Assembly: GCF_013167215.1 (NCBI RefSeq)
Contig: NZ_JABJWY010000039.1
Coordinates: 317,144 to 381,143, forward strand
DNA from: Sphingobacterium prati
GTDB taxonomy: Bacteria > Bacteroidota > Bacteroidia > Sphingobacteriales > Sphingobacteriaceae
Reading direction: 5' to 3'
Length of the DNA stretch: 64,000 nt
Under the pieces are notes generated by a model. That model saw only the letters and a program-made list of their open reading frames with translations. It was not told the origin of the DNA and did no database searches. Positions 55,447 through 64,000 of this stretch are shown piece by piece. Within the stretch, counting starts at the first letter, position 1, and each line of letters starts with the position of its first letter. The translations under genes were made by a program, and so were the position numbers.

Positions 55447-56355
55447 ATGATGAACTCAAAATTGAATATCTATCGCAAGGAATGGCTGGATGTTATCTTT
55501 GCAGGTCGCAACAAGATGTATGGTGCATATGAATTGCGGAATTTGTCAAATAAAGCAACAAATGTTGGGCTAGCTATTGTTGTTTCCTTTGCTTTCCTTT
55601 TGATCGTGGGTTCTTATGGGTATAATAAATATTTTAAGAAAGCCATGCCCGTAACCATTATTACAGTTAACGATTTAACTCCTGAGGATCTACATGAACT
55701 CCAGAAAGAGGCCGACAAAAAAGAAGAGGTGAAAGAAGAACCTGTTTTCATGCAGGAGAAAGCACCACAACAGATCGCACAGGATATTTCGAAGTTTGAT
55801 TTGGTGCGTTTGCCGGAGCCCAAGATTACGAAGGCAAAAGAAGTAACTGAGGATGTTGCTACACAGGATGAGCTGAATAAACCCAATACAATGACCGCTC
55901 GTATTACATTAAAGGCGAATGCTGCCGGGACACATATTGCACGAGGTGAATTTGGTCCGTCTAAAAAGGATGGCGGAATTACCGGGCATAAAGTGGGTAC
56001 CGTGTCAGGAGGGGGAGCAGATGGAAATGCTGAGCAACCTTTTATTACGGTGGAAATCATGCCTACTCCGGTAGGTGGGCTACCAGCTTTTATGAAGTGG
56101 GTTTCAGAAAACTATAGTTTTCCGCAGTCAGCTTTAGATCAAGGAGTATCGGGCGTAATCGAAGTCTCTTTTGTTGTGGAGCGGGATGGGTCCTTGACCG
56201 ATATCGCTGTAAAACGGGATATGAAGTTCGGAACAGGGGAGGCGGCAATTAGTTTGCTGAAGAAGGCAAAAAAATGGAAACCCGGAGTTCAGAATGGACG
56301 TGCTGTGCGGGTGGCCTATACTTTACCTATCCGTTTGAGCGCAGTATCTCAATAA
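55447..56355 (+). CDS. TonB-like energy transducer
   Basis: A 302-residue protein with one membrane helix (about 40-58, GLAIVVSFAFLLIVGSYGY). A Lys/Glu/Pro-rich periplasmic linker follows (about 75-130). The C-terminal TonB domain (about 215-300) has SGVIEVSFVVERDGSLTDIAV and ends AVRVAYTLPIRLS. TonB proteins couple the proton motive force to SusC and siderophore receptors such as those at 6.9, 12.6, 18.6 and 24.3 kb. ExbB/ExbD genes are not nearby. The N-terminal sequence NKMYGAYELR is a Bacteroidota TonB hallmark. A second ATG at 55450 is equally usable. Confidence 0.95.
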   Translation: MMNSKLNIYRKEWLDVIFAGRNKMYGAYELRNLSNKATNVGLAIVVSFAFLLIVGSYGYNKYFKKAMPVTIITVNDLTPEDLHELQKEADKKEEVKEEPVFMQEKAPQQIAQDISKFDLVRLPEPKITKAKEVTEDVATQDELNKPNTMTARITLKANAAGTHIARGEFGPSKKDGGITGHKVGTVSGGGADGNAEQPFITVEIMPTPVGGLPAFMKWVSENYSFPQSALDQGVSGVIEVSFVVERDGSLTDIAVKRDMKFGTGEAAISLLKKAKKWKPGVQNGRAVRVAYTLPIRLSAVSQ

Positions 56356-56484
56356 CATCTTTCTTAACTTTATTTAACAGATGACATTTTAAACTTTACG
56401 TGGCCAACAGCACTCTTATACATAAATAGGTTGAAAAGATGGCCTATTCAAGTTGAAAGATTGTTGATTTATAAAAGTAAAGAG

Positions 56485-56991
56485 ATGAAAAAAATGATGT
56501 TAAGTTTTGTGTTATCCGGATTAATGTTGACAGGTTTCGCACAAGAGAAAAAGGAGCTTAAATCGGACACAAAAGAAATCAATGCTCCAATGCACAAGCA
56601 TTCGAAAGATAGGAAGCACAGTGGTTTAAGAAATAAAAATCCTGAAGAATGGGCTAAGATCAAAACAGATCGTATGGACCAAAAGTTGAAGTTTACGGAT
56701 CAACAACGTAAAGAGGTATATGCATTTCATTTGAAGCAAGCGCAAGATCATAAAAAAATAGCCGCTGAGCGCAAATTGTATCGCGAGAAAATGAGAAAAC
56801 AACGTACTGCTGATCATAAAAAAATGATGGCTTTATTGACACCAGAGCAACAAAAAACATTGAAGGATTCTTACGCTGAAAATCATAAAATGCGCAAAGA
56901 GCATTGGAGAAAAGATCGACAAATGCGGAAAGGAGATTTTCAGAAAGGTGTGAATGAGCAAGCTGGTGATGCTGATGCGAAAACAACATAA
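56485..56991 (+). CDS. Small secreted Spy/DUF4890-like protein
   Basis: A 168-residue secreted protein from the ATG at 56485 (MKKMMLSFVLSGLMLTGFAQ), with the signal cut near residue 20. An in-frame ATG at 56431 would add 18 residues ahead of a normal signal. The mature part is highly basic and helical. LKFTDQQRKEV and LLTPEQQKTL are LTxxQ-type repeats, as in Spy/CpxP-like envelope-stress chaperones and the Bacteroidota DUF4890 group. The gene stands between the TonB-like gene and the terminator at 57042-57068. Function is inferred from resemblance only. Confidence 0.85.
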   Translation: MKKMMLSFVLSGLMLTGFAQEKKELKSDTKEINAPMHKHSKDRKHSGLRNKNPEEWAKIKTDRMDQKLKFTDQQRKEVYAFHLKQAQDHKKIAAERKLYREKMRKQRTADHKKMMALLTPEQQKTLKDSYAENHKMRKEHWRKDRQMRKGDFQKGVNEQAGDADAKTT

Positions 56992-57041
56992 GGTTAATAA
57001 AAGGAATAGTTTTCATATTAATAATTGGTGAGTGTTAGTTG

Positions 57042-57068
57042 AAAAGGGGATCCATGATCCCCTTTTTT
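57042..57068 (+). terminator. Terminator after the Spy-like gene
   Basis: AAAAGGGGATC (57042-57052) pairs with GATCCCCTTTT (57056-57066) around a 3-nt loop and is followed by T. Confidence 0.9.
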
Positions 57069-57195
57069 ATGTTGATATCAATCAATTGAATAAACTACCT
57101 AGCTTTGTGAAGATTTGGTTTTTTGGTCTGCGACCATCGGAAAACAATTTATTCGCATGGCAAGCAATACAAGTTTTCATTGGCTTTGGAATACG

Positions 57196-58584
57196 CTATT
57201 CCTTATTTTTTTGCTGTTCCTTCCATTGTTTGGAAAAGGATTTTTCCGCTAACTTCGGCAGCTCACGTTGATCGCCCCATGTTTTTTTGAAAAACTTTTT
57301 AAGGAAAAAATTCTTGAATTTCCCGCCAAAAAAATCAATTAATTTTCGGCGTTGGATACCATATGTAAACCAGTTCCAGATTTTTTGCTCTGTTTTAGTC
57401 GATAAGCCCTGTTCCACCGAATCCTTTCGGTTAATAAGGAGCATACGTTGAATATCGATGCCTACAGGACATATTTCTGTGCATTTGCCACAGAGGGTAG
57501 ATGCATAACTTAAATGTTTAAACTCCTTCATCCCATTTAAATGCGGAGAAATTAAGGAACCAATGGGCCCTTGATAGGTTGTTTCGTAAGTATGACCGCC
57601 GATATTTTGATAAATGGGGCATACATTTAAACAGGCACCGCAGCGGATACAATACAGGCCTTGGCGTTGTTCTTTCTGCGCTAAGAGATTACTCCGTCCG
57701 TTGTCGAGCAGGATAACATACATTTCTTCAGGTCCATCGGACTCATAAGGCTGTTTTGGTCCTGTAAGTAACGTGTTATAAACCGTTAAGTTTTGACCGG
57801 TACCATGCGTGGATAAAAGTGGCCAAAATATTTCTAGGTCTTGTACCGTTGGAATAATCTTTTCAATCCCTACAACAGCGATATGTGTTTTTGGGAACGT
57901 AGACGTCAGCCGTGCATTTCCTTCGTTTTCTGTAATTGCTATACTGCCTGTTTCGGCGATTAAAAAGTTAGCTCCCGTAATACCCACTTCTGCAGCCAGG
58001 TATTTGTCCCTTAGTAATTCACGAGCTTTTAATGTGAGTTGTTCTGCCGAAGCATCCAAAGGAGTATCAAATTTTTCGTGAAAAAGTGTAGCGATTTCTT
58101 CCAGACTTAAATGCATCGCCGGCGTAACGAAATGGTAAGGTTTCTGGTCTAATAGCTGAATAATATATTCTCCGAGATCCGTCTCAATTGCTTCGATATT
58201 TTTGGACTCCAAGAAATGATTGAGTTCAATCTCTTCTGTAGCCATGGACTTCGATTTTACAACAGATTTTGTTTTTTTGAGTGCTATAATTTTGGATATC
58301 TCCTCTCGCGCCTCATCAGCATCGTTGGCCCAAATTATTTTCCCGCCGCGTGCAGTAAAATTTGCTTCAAATTGTAATAGATATCGATCGAGATTTTCCA
58401 TTACCTTCCATTTGATCAAATTTGCTTTTATTTTGGAATTCTCAAGGTCTGCAAATTTGCTTTTCCCTTTTTCAAAAGCAATACTGTATTTGTCGATATT
58501 GTAATTGATAATATCGCGATGTTTGGTGTCAAATGCTTTCTGTGCACTTTCCTTTAAAAACGTATTTGCCGTACTCTCTGACAT
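57196..58584 (-). CDS. lutB: L-lactate utilisation iron-sulfur protein LutB
   Basis: A 462-residue LutB/LldF-type protein that passes electrons from lactate through two [4Fe-4S] clusters in an LutABC complex. The first cluster ligands are Cys312, 315, 318 and 322 (CIRCGACLNVC). The second are Cys365, 368 and 372 (CGKCTEIC). The N-terminal LUD domain has SKSMATEEIELN and GITGANFLIAETGSIA. lutA and lutC are not adjacent within the window. It lies downstream of aspS on the same strand, but the terminator at 58603-58636 separates them. Confidence 0.95.
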   Translation of the reverse strand: MSESTANTFLKESAQKAFDTKHRDIINYNIDKYSIAFEKGKSKFADLENSKIKANLIKWKVMENLDRYLLQFEANFTARGGKIIWANDADEAREEISKIIALKKTKSVVKSKSMATEEIELNHFLESKNIEAIETDLGEYIIQLLDQKPYHFVTPAMHLSLEEIATLFHEKFDTPLDASAEQLTLKARELLRDKYLAAEVGITGANFLIAETGSIAITENEGNARLTSTFPKTHIAVVGIEKIIPTVQDLEIFWPLLSTHGTGQNLTVYNTLLTGPKQPYESDGPEEMYVILLDNGRSNLLAQKEQRQGLYCIRCGACLNVCPIYQNIGGHTYETTYQGPIGSLISPHLNGMKEFKHLSYASTLCGKCTEICPVGIDIQRMLLINRKDSVEQGLSTKTEQKIWNWFTYGIQRRKLIDFFGGKFKNFFLKKFFKKTWGDQRELPKLAEKSFSKQWKEQQKNKE

Positions 58585-58602
58585 CTAATCTGCTGATTTT
58601 TC

Positions 58603-58636
58603 ACAAAAAAAGTTGGTCGTTTCCTACCAACTTTTA
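58603..58636 (-). terminator. Terminator of aspS
   Basis: AAAAGTTGGT (58609-58618) pairs with ACCAACTTTT (58627-58636), and the minus strand continues into a run of T. It falls between aspS and lutB. Confidence 0.8.
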
Positions 58637-58683
58637 AATATAGTGTTAATAAATTGTTTCTCGAAAATCGATCCTGAAATTTA

Positions 58684-60432
58684 TTATTTTATATCAATTT
58701 TTAAGCTTAATTCATCCAATTGTTCCTGATGAATAGTTGATGGAGCATCAATCATAATATCTCTTCCAGAGTTATTTTTCGGAAAGGCGATTACATCACG
58801 GATGCTATCTAAACCCGCCAGTAAGGAAACAAGCCTATCGAAACCAAAAGCTAAGCCTCCATGTGGAGGAGCTCCATAAGTGAATGCTTCCATTAAGAAT
58901 CCAAATTGTTTCTGGGCTTCTTCTGGGCTAAATCCAAGGTGTTTGAACATAAGAGACTGCAGTTCTTTGTCATGGATACGGATTGACCCACCACCAACTT
59001 CGACCCCATTTAAAACAAAGTCATATGCATTTGCCCTTACTTCGCCGGGATTTGTATCCAATAATGGAATATCCTCTGGTTTCGGAGAGGTAAAAGGATG
59101 GTGCATAGCATGGTATCGTGCATTGTCCTCATCCCATTCCAAGAGTGGGAAATCGATGACCCATAGTGGAGCAAAGGTGTCTTTGTTACGGAGGCCGAGC
59201 TGCGTCGCAACTTCTAGACGTAATTCGTTTAATTGTTTACGAACTTTATCCTTGCTACCGGCCATAATTAATAATAAGTCCCCAGGTTTCGCGTGGAACT
59301 TATCAGCAATGGCAGCCAACTGCTCCGGAGAGAAAAATTTATCGACAGAAGATTTAACTGAGCCATCTTCATTTACACGGGCATAGACTAAACCTGTAGC
59401 GCCAATTTGAGGACGTTTAATGAAATCGGTTAAAGCATCTAGTTGTTTTCTGGTGTAAAGTGCACAGTTCTCAGCATTTATACCTACGACTAATTCAGCC
59501 GCATCAAATACGGGGAATCCCTTTTCCTTTGCGACATCATTTAATTCAACAAACTGCATTCCGAAGCGGATATCTGGTTTATCGGACCCGTAAAGACGCA
59601 TAGCATCCGCATAAGTCATACGTGGTACAGATCCGAGGTCTATGCCCTTTATCGTTTTAAAGATATGTTTGGCAAGTCCTTCGAAAATATTTAGCACGTC
59701 TTCCTGTTCTACAAATGACATTTCACAGTCGATTTGGGTAAACTCAGGTTGACGGTCAGCACGCAAGTCCTCATCGCGAAAACATTTGACAATTTGAAAA
59801 TAGCGATCAAAACCTGATACCATCAATAACTGTTTGAATGTTTGTGGCGATTGAGGTAATGCATAAAATTCACCAGAATTCATGCGGGAAGGGACTACAA
59901 AATCTCTTGCTCCCTCAGGAGTGGATTTAATCAGATATGGTGTTTCAACTTCTAAAAAATGTTGAGAGTCTAGATAACGGCGCACTTCCTGTGAAGTTCT
60001 ATGTCTCAAAATAAGATTTTCGCGTACTGGATTACGGCGTAAATCCAGATACCTGAATTTCATACGAATATCATCACCACCATCCGTTTCATCTTCTATT
60101 GTAAAGGGTGGCAACTTTGCTGCATTTAATATCTCAAGGTTTGAAACCTTGATTTCAATATCTCCAGTCGGGATTTTAGAATTCTTATTGGAACGCTCAA
60201 TAACCTCTCCGGTTACTTTTATGACATATTCTCTTCCCAGTTCACGGGCACTAGTGCGTAAAGACGCATCATCATCTGCATTGAACGTTAATTGTGTGAT
60301 ACCATATCGGTCCCTAACATCGATGAAAGTCATACCGCCCAAATCGCGGGATTTTTGAACCCATCCACTTAGGGTAACCGTTTTCCCTAAGTCAGCCAAT
60401 GTTAATTCTCCACAAGTGTGTGTTCTGTGCAT
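58684..60432 (-). CDS. aspS: Aspartyl-tRNA synthetase
   Basis: A class II tRNA synthetase of 582 residues, the bacterial length. The N-terminal OB-fold anticodon-binding domain (about 1-110) has VTLSGWVQKSRDLGGMTFIDVRDRYG. Motif 2 is FRDEDLRADRQPEFTQID, and motif 3 is GLAFGFDRLVSLLAG. A bacterial GAD insertion lies between about 280 and 410. It charges tRNA-Asp, and possibly tRNA-Asn if no AsnRS is present. The promoter element at 60456-60463 and MraZ-like boxes lie upstream. It is monocistronic. Confidence 0.98.
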   Translation of the reverse strand: MHRTHTCGELTLADLGKTVTLSGWVQKSRDLGGMTFIDVRDRYGITQLTFNADDDASLRTSARELGREYVIKVTGEVIERSNKNSKIPTGDIEIKVSNLEILNAAKLPPFTIEDETDGGDDIRMKFRYLDLRRNPVRENLILRHRTSQEVRRYLDSQHFLEVETPYLIKSTPEGARDFVVPSRMNSGEFYALPQSPQTFKQLLMVSGFDRYFQIVKCFRDEDLRADRQPEFTQIDCEMSFVEQEDVLNIFEGLAKHIFKTIKGIDLGSVPRMTYADAMRLYGSDKPDIRFGMQFVELNDVAKEKGFPVFDAAELVVGINAENCALYTRKQLDALTDFIKRPQIGATGLVYARVNEDGSVKSSVDKFFSPEQLAAIADKFHAKPGDLLLIMAGSKDKVRKQLNELRLEVATQLGLRNKDTFAPLWVIDFPLLEWDEDNARYHAMHHPFTSPKPEDIPLLDTNPGEVRANAYDFVLNGVEVGGGSIRIHDKELQSLMFKHLGFSPEEAQKQFGFLMEAFTYGAPPHGGLAFGFDRLVSLLAGLDSIRDVIAFPKNNSGRDIMIDAPSTIHQEQLDELSLKIDIK

Positions 60433-60455
60433 ATCTTAATAAAATAAAATTTATG

Positions 60456-60463
60456 CAAAATTA
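60456..60463 (-). promoter_or_regulatory. -7 promoter element of aspS
   Basis: CAAAATTA on the plus strand reads TAATTTTG on the minus strand, matching TAnnTTTG, about 24 bp before the aspS start. No -33 element at the usual spacing is clear. Confidence 0.5.
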
Positions 60464-60512
60464 TTGGTTTTACTCGACAATAACGAATTCTACTACGCTT
60501 ATTTGAGACCTG

Positions 60513-60577
60513 TTCTCCCACTTTCAACCACATGGTCAATTTTTATTTTCCAAAGCTCCACTTTCTCCCATTTTTCT
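60513..60577 (-). promoter_or_regulatory. MraZ-box-like repeats facing aspS
   Basis: On the minus strand, AAATGGGAGA and AAGTGGAGCT lie at a 10-bp period (about 60557-60577). A single AAAGTGGGAG lies near 60515-60524. They resemble the AAGTGGGAGA units before mraZ in inverse orientation, 80-145 bp upstream of aspS. The rest of the 432-bp gap (60433-60864) has no gene. Confidence 0.45.
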
Positions 60578-60799
60578 AAAAAAAAGGATCAAAATTATAT
60601 TTCTAAAGAGGAAATTTTTACAATCCGTTCTCAGTTTTTTTAAAAATATGCGGAAAGATATAAGCCGGTATCTTAATCTGCTATGCGCTTAAAATGTCTG
60701 TTTAACTGCTTGTAAATAAGGTTTTATACGGCGTGGTGGTGACAAGTGATATTTTTTCTTGTAGCGATTTTTCGATGTGGAAAACTTTTTTATGTTGTA

Positions 60800-60829
60800 A
60801 AGTGGGGGAAAGTGGGAGAAAGTGTATAC
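60800..60829 (+). promoter_or_regulatory. MraZ binding repeats ahead of mraZ
   Basis: Three consecutive 10-bp units, AGTGGGGGAA, AGTGGGAGAA and AGTGTATACT (60801-60830), are the direct GTGGG-type repeats bound by MraZ at its own promoter. The last unit overlaps a near -7 element (TACTTTTA, 60827-60834). Autoregulation is expected. Confidence 0.85.
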
Positions 60830-60864
60830 TTTTACATTTAAATTAGAATAGGATAATTGACGAT

Positions 60865-61326
60865 ATGACTCAGTTGATCGGAGAATTCGAATGCAAGCTT
60901 GACGCCAAGGGAAGAATGGTGTTGCCAGCTGCGCTCAAGAGGCAGATGCCTCATGTTGAGCGTGATGGGCTTGTTGTGAATCGCGGTTTTGAGAAACATT
61001 TAGTTTTTTATCCGCGTGAAGAGTGGGACTTGATGACAGCTAAGCTGGCCAAGTTAAATCAATTTGATCCGAAGGTTCGGGCTTTTGTACGCGCGTTTAC
61101 TCGCGGAGCGACAGAGTTGGCATTGGATGCAGCGGGGCGTGTGTTGTTGCCAAAAAGTTTGTTGGAATTTGCAGGTATAACAACAGAATTGGTCTTGGCT
61201 TGCCAATTCAATAAGATAGAAGTTTGGTCTAAAGAGGGGTATGATGATTTGATAGGTGATGGCGGTGTGGAAGATATTTCATCTTTAGCGGCAGAGGTAA
61301 TGGGGGATATTAATTTTGGAATATAA
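60865..61326 (+). CDS. mraZ: Transcriptional regulator MraZ
   Basis: A 153-residue SpoVT/AbrB-fold DNA-binding protein of two repeated halves. The first, near 5-50, contains GEFECKLDAKGRMVLPAALKRQ. The second, near 80-125, contains ATELALDAAGRVLLPKSLLEFAG. The DAxGR-x-x-LP motif in each is diagnostic. It represses the division-cell wall cluster that it heads. GTGGG-type repeats lie directly upstream. rsmH starts 4 bp after its stop, so the cluster is co-transcribed. Confidence 0.98.
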   Translation: MTQLIGEFECKLDAKGRMVLPAALKRQMPHVERDGLVVNRGFEKHLVFYPREEWDLMTAKLAKLNQFDPKVRAFVRAFTRGATELALDAAGRVLLPKSLLEFAGITTELVLACQFNKIEVWSKEGYDDLIGDGGVEDISSLAAEVMGDINFGI

Positions 61327-61330
61327 TAAT

Positions 61331-62245
61331 ATGGAGAATGTGTATCATGTTCCGGTGATGTTGCAAGAATGCATGGATGCTTTGGCGATCAAGCCGAATG
61401 GTGTTTATGTGGACGTAACATTTGGAGGTGGTGGTCACTCTCGTGAAATATTGAAAAGATTGGGGCCAGAGGGAAAGCTATTTGCTTTCGATCAGGATCC
61501 TGATGCCTTAGGGAATGTGATTGATGATCCTCGTTTTACGTTGATTCATCAGAATTTCAGGTTTTTAAAAAATAGTCTTCGTTTGCATGCTGTGCGTTCG
61601 GTGGACGGGATTTTGGCAGACTTAGGTGTTTCGTCGCATCAATTTGATGCTGCGGATCGCGGTTTCTCAATTCGCTTTGATGCTGATTTGGATATGCGTA
61701 TGGATCAGGTGGGGGATTTGGATGCAAAGGCTGTCTTAGCTACTTATGCCGAAGAGGATCTTCATCGGATTTTTGGAATGTATGGTGAAATCATGAATGC
61801 AAAATCTTTAGCAAAAACAATTGTGACGGCTCGTCTAGTGCAACCCATACATACAGTTGCTGAGTTGAAAGAAGTTATTCAGCGTATGGTTCCAAAAGGA
61901 AAGGAGCATAAATATCATGCTCAGGTTTTTCAAGCCCTGCGTATAGAAGTTAACCGTGAGCTCGAGGCTTTGCAAGAATTTCTGTTACAAACTGTTGATG
62001 TGTTGAAAGTTGAAGGGAGATTAGTAGTAATGTCTTATCATTCTTTAGAGGATCGTTTGGTGAAAAATTTTATGGCCAAAGGGAAGTTTAAAGGAGATGT
62101 TGATAAAGATTTTTTTGGAAATGAAATCAAGCCATTTCATGTGTTGAGTCGTAAAGCAATTACGGCTTCATCGCAGGAATTGGCTTTAAATAATAGATCG
62201 CGCAGTGCGAAACTGCGTATTGCTGAAAGGTTGGATTTGTCTTAA
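61331..62245 (+). CDS. rsmH: 16S rRNA m4C1402 methyltransferase RsmH
   Basis: A SAM-dependent N4-methyltransferase of 304 residues acting on C1402 of 16S rRNA. The SAM site YVDVTFGGGGHS is near residues 22-33. ADLGVSSHQFD (near 96) and VMSYHSLEDRLVKNFM are also typical. I use the ATG at 61331, since an upstream in-frame start is only a TTG (61316) overlapping mraZ. It follows mraZ by 4 bp and precedes the ftsL-like gene by 17 bp in the dcw cluster. Confidence 0.98.
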   Translation: MENVYHVPVMLQECMDALAIKPNGVYVDVTFGGGGHSREILKRLGPEGKLFAFDQDPDALGNVIDDPRFTLIHQNFRFLKNSLRLHAVRSVDGILADLGVSSHQFDAADRGFSIRFDADLDMRMDQVGDLDAKAVLATYAEEDLHRIFGMYGEIMNAKSLAKTIVTARLVQPIHTVAELKEVIQRMVPKGKEHKYHAQVFQALRIEVNRELEALQEFLLQTVDVLKVEGRLVVMSYHSLEDRLVKNFMAKGKFKGDVDKDFFGNEIKPFHVLSRKAITASSQELALNNRSRSAKLRIAERLDLS

Positions 62246-62262
62246 AAGAATGGAGCGAAAAG

Positions 62263-62676
62263 ATGAGCAGGAATACAATAAGACAGAAAGAATTGAGTGA
62301 AGAAGTTCAGGAAGAACTACAAGAAACTGTCGAAGAAAAGGCGGAAGAAACAGAAGCGTTTATTAAAACGCTTTTTACCGTTGGAGACCTTTCTTTAAAC
62401 AAAATTTTGGAGTATTTGCCTTTTGGAGCTTTTATCGCCTTTTTGATGTTGTTGTATATCTCTAATCGTCACTTCGCTGAGCGAACGATTCGGAGTATCG
62501 ATAAAGTAAGCAAAGAAGTCAAAGAATTAGGATGGGACCATAAGTCGCTGTCGGCTGAGCTCATGAAAATGTCCACACAGACAGAAATTGCGAAGCGTGT
62601 AGATTCCCTGGGTTTGAAAGAACGGGTGGAGCCGCCGATCAAGATTGAGGTTGTAGAGAAAAAAGAAGATAAATAG
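62263..62676 (+). CDS. ftsL: FtsL-like division protein
   Basis: A small bitopic membrane protein of 137 residues between rsmH and ftsI, where ftsL lies in most bacteria. The cytoplasmic part is Glu-rich (about 1-50). One membrane helix spans about 52-67 (LPFGAFIAFLMLLYIS). A periplasmic helical tail (about 70-137) fits the leucine-zipper-like coiled coil. FtsL sequences are poorly conserved, so the call depends on position, size and topology. Overlaps and spacings support one operon. Confidence 0.85.
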   Translation: MSRNTIRQKELSEEVQEELQETVEEKAEETEAFIKTLFTVGDLSLNKILEYLPFGAFIAFLMLLYISNRHFAERTIRSIDKVSKEVKELGWDHKSLSAELMKMSTQTEIAKRVDSLGLKERVEPPIKIEVVEKKEDK

Positions 62677-62684
62677 AAAGAGTT

Positions 62685-64000
62685 ATGAGTATCAGAAACA
62701 CGATCCTTGTTCGCGTCTATTTTGCCTTTGGACTTATTGTGCTACTTGCATTTATGGTATTTGGGAAAATGCTGAAGTTGCAATATGTGGATGGGCAACA
62801 TTGGAAAGCTTTAGCGGATAGTCTTTCTATTCAAGAACGCGAAGTTGAAGCTGCCAGGGGGAATATTTATTCCAACGATGGGAGCTTATTGGCGACTTCT
62901 GTTCCTGAGTATGAACTTCGTTTTGATGCCATGGCTATTCCTGAGGAAGAAAATGAATATTTCAACCTTAAAGTTGATTCGCTAGCGATTAGATTGGCTG
63001 ATTTTTTTAAGGATAAATCATCCCGGCAATATTTGACATTATTAAAACAGGCACGAAATAAAAAACAACGCTATGTATTGATCAAGCGTAATGTGTCGCA
63101 TCAAGATTTAAAGAAGATTAAGCAATTCCCGCTGTTTAAAGCTGCTCGTGTAGGCAAAGATCGTTATCCGAGCAGTCTGATTACAGATAGGCAGAATAAG
63201 CGGATTTTGCCTTTTGTGAATCTCGCTGCCCGAACCATCGGCTACAAAAATGTAAAAGAAAACATCCATGTTGGATTGGAAGGAGCTTATGGAGAGTACA
63301 TTGATGGTAAAAGTGGTAAAAGACTGATGCAGCGTATCGCGGGCGGAGTTTGGATTCCAGTGAACAGGGATATTGAAGTTGCGCCAGTCGATGGTTCTGA
63401 TATTATTTCAACGATTGACGTGAATATGCAAGATATGGCCCAGCGTGCGTTAGAAAAGCAGATGATTGTAAGTAACGCTGATGAGGGGTGTGTCGTGATG
63501 ATGGAAGTGAAAACGGGTGAGGTTCGTGCAGTGGCAAATTTTATGCGGGATAAGGACGGTGTCTATCGTGAAAAGTTCAATCTTGCGATTGCACAAAGTG
63601 CTGATCCAGGGTCAACTTTTAAACTTGCCTCTTATTTAGCATTGATTGATGACAAAAAAATCGATTCAAGTACGACGATAAATATAGGAAATGGTAACTG
63701 GCCGATCTATAGGCATACAATACGCGATTCGCATGCTCCTAAAAAATCCATAGTTTCTGCTAAAAGAGCCTTTGAAGAGTCTTCGAATGTTGGGGTTACC
63801 AAATTTGTTTACCAAGCGTATAAAGACAATCCGGATCAGTTCACGTCGAAATTACATTCCTTCGGATTTGGAAAGACATTGGATTTGCAGATTCCGGGAG
63901 AAGGCATTCCCTTGGTAAAGACTTCAAAAAGTAAATCCTGGAGTGGATTGTCCCTGGTGCAGATGGCTTATGGTTATGAGATGAAGATAACACCGTTACA
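62685..64000 (+). CDS. ftsI: Penicillin-binding protein 2/FtsI-like transpeptidase (3' part beyond window)
   Basis: A class B penicillin-binding protein that crosslinks septal peptidoglycan. The N-terminus has one membrane helix (about 10-30). The dimerisation region with RGNIYSNDGSLLA (near 59-70) and the transpeptidase domain follow. The catalytic SxxK is Ser310-Lys313 (PGSTFK), and SxN is Ser366-Asn368 (SSN). The KTG motif falls beyond the right edge; 438 codons are present. It lies 8 bp after the ftsL-like stop. Confidence 0.96.
   Translation, partial: MSIRNTILVRVYFAFGLIVLLAFMVFGKMLKLQYVDGQHWKALADSLSIQEREVEAARGNIYSNDGSLLATSVPEYELRFDAMAIPEEENEYFNLKVDSLAIRLADFFKDKSSRQYLTLLKQARNKKQRYVLIKRNVSHQDLKKIKQFPLFKAARVGKDRYPSSLITDRQNKRILPFVNLAARTIGYKNVKENIHVGLEGAYGEYIDGKSGKRLMQRIAGGVWIPVNRDIEVAPVDGSDIISTIDVNMQDMAQRALEKQMIVSNADEGCVVMMEVKTGEVRAVANFMRDKDGVYREKFNLAIAQSADPGSTFKLASYLALIDDKKIDSSTTINIGNGNWPIYRHTIRDSHAPKKSIVSAKRAFEESSNVGVTKFVYQAYKDNPDQFTSKLHSFGFGKTLDLQIPGEGIPLVKTSKSKSWSGLSLVQMAYGYEMKITPL

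Noticed and set aside
57082..57180. A 32-residue minus-strand frame starting MKTCIACHANKLF, containing a CxxCH heme-type motif just after lutB
   Set aside because: It is very short, lacks a signal peptide and has no supporting context, so the motif is probably chance.
58880..59386. A 168-codon plus-strand frame inside aspS
   Set aside because: It is antisense to a well conserved synthetase and shows no family features.

Overview
The window is chromosomal DNA from a Bacteroidota bacterium, most likely of the order Sphingobacteriales (Sphingobacterium-like). This rests on three SusC/SusD outer-membrane pairs, repeated -7 promoter elements of the form TAnnTTTG, few Shine-Dalgarno sequences, and Bacteroidota-type LptD, trigger factor and division genes. 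The lineage is inferred; no rRNA gene is present. I see no phage, intact insertion sequence or CRISPR array.

Region 1 (1-17.3 kb) is an accessory nutrient locus. It holds an AsmA-like gene cut by the window edge, a LytS-type histidine kinase, a secreted zinc metalloprotease lipoprotein, a SusC/SusD pair, a LytTR response regulator that fits the kinase, and a second SusC/SusD pair. The kinase and regulator genes bracket the protease-SusCD operon. A 10-bp direct repeat spaced 21 bp lies ahead of that operon. I read this as a two-component-controlled system for degrading protein and importing peptides.

Region 2 (17.4-29.2 kb) holds a PepSY membrane protein with a TonB-dependent siderophore receptor (iron uptake), a secreted glycerophosphodiester phosphodiesterase, a TPR protein, a third SusC/SusD pair, a 716-bp gap with an apparent relic of a SusC leader, and two small uncharacterised genes.

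Region 3 (29.3-48.9 kb) is mostly housekeeping: tex, tatA, a MATE exporter, a 2-oxoacid dehydrogenase E2, cinA, lptD, an N-acetylmuramoyl-L-alanine amidase, an MlaD-like protein, an S9 peptidase, a four-gene module (membrane protein, winged-helix regulator, Coq4-like protein, CreD) with two matching palindromic operators, tRNA-Leu(TAG) and trigger factor. A 165-bp array of degenerate 11-bp units lies between the MlaD-like gene and the S9 peptidase.

Region 4 (49-64 kb) holds tamB and tsaD (divergent), a lipoprotein, a TonB-like energy transducer, a small secreted Spy-like protein, lutB, aspS, and the start of the division and cell-wall (dcw) cluster: mraZ, rsmH, an ftsL-like gene and ftsI, which runs off the right edge. 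MraZ-type repeats precede mraZ and similar boxes on the other strand face aspS.

Genes work together mainly in envelope biology: TonB-like protein powers the SusC and siderophore receptors, LptD, TamB and MlaD-like proteins maintain the outer membrane, and the amidase and dcw genes handle peptidoglycan and division.
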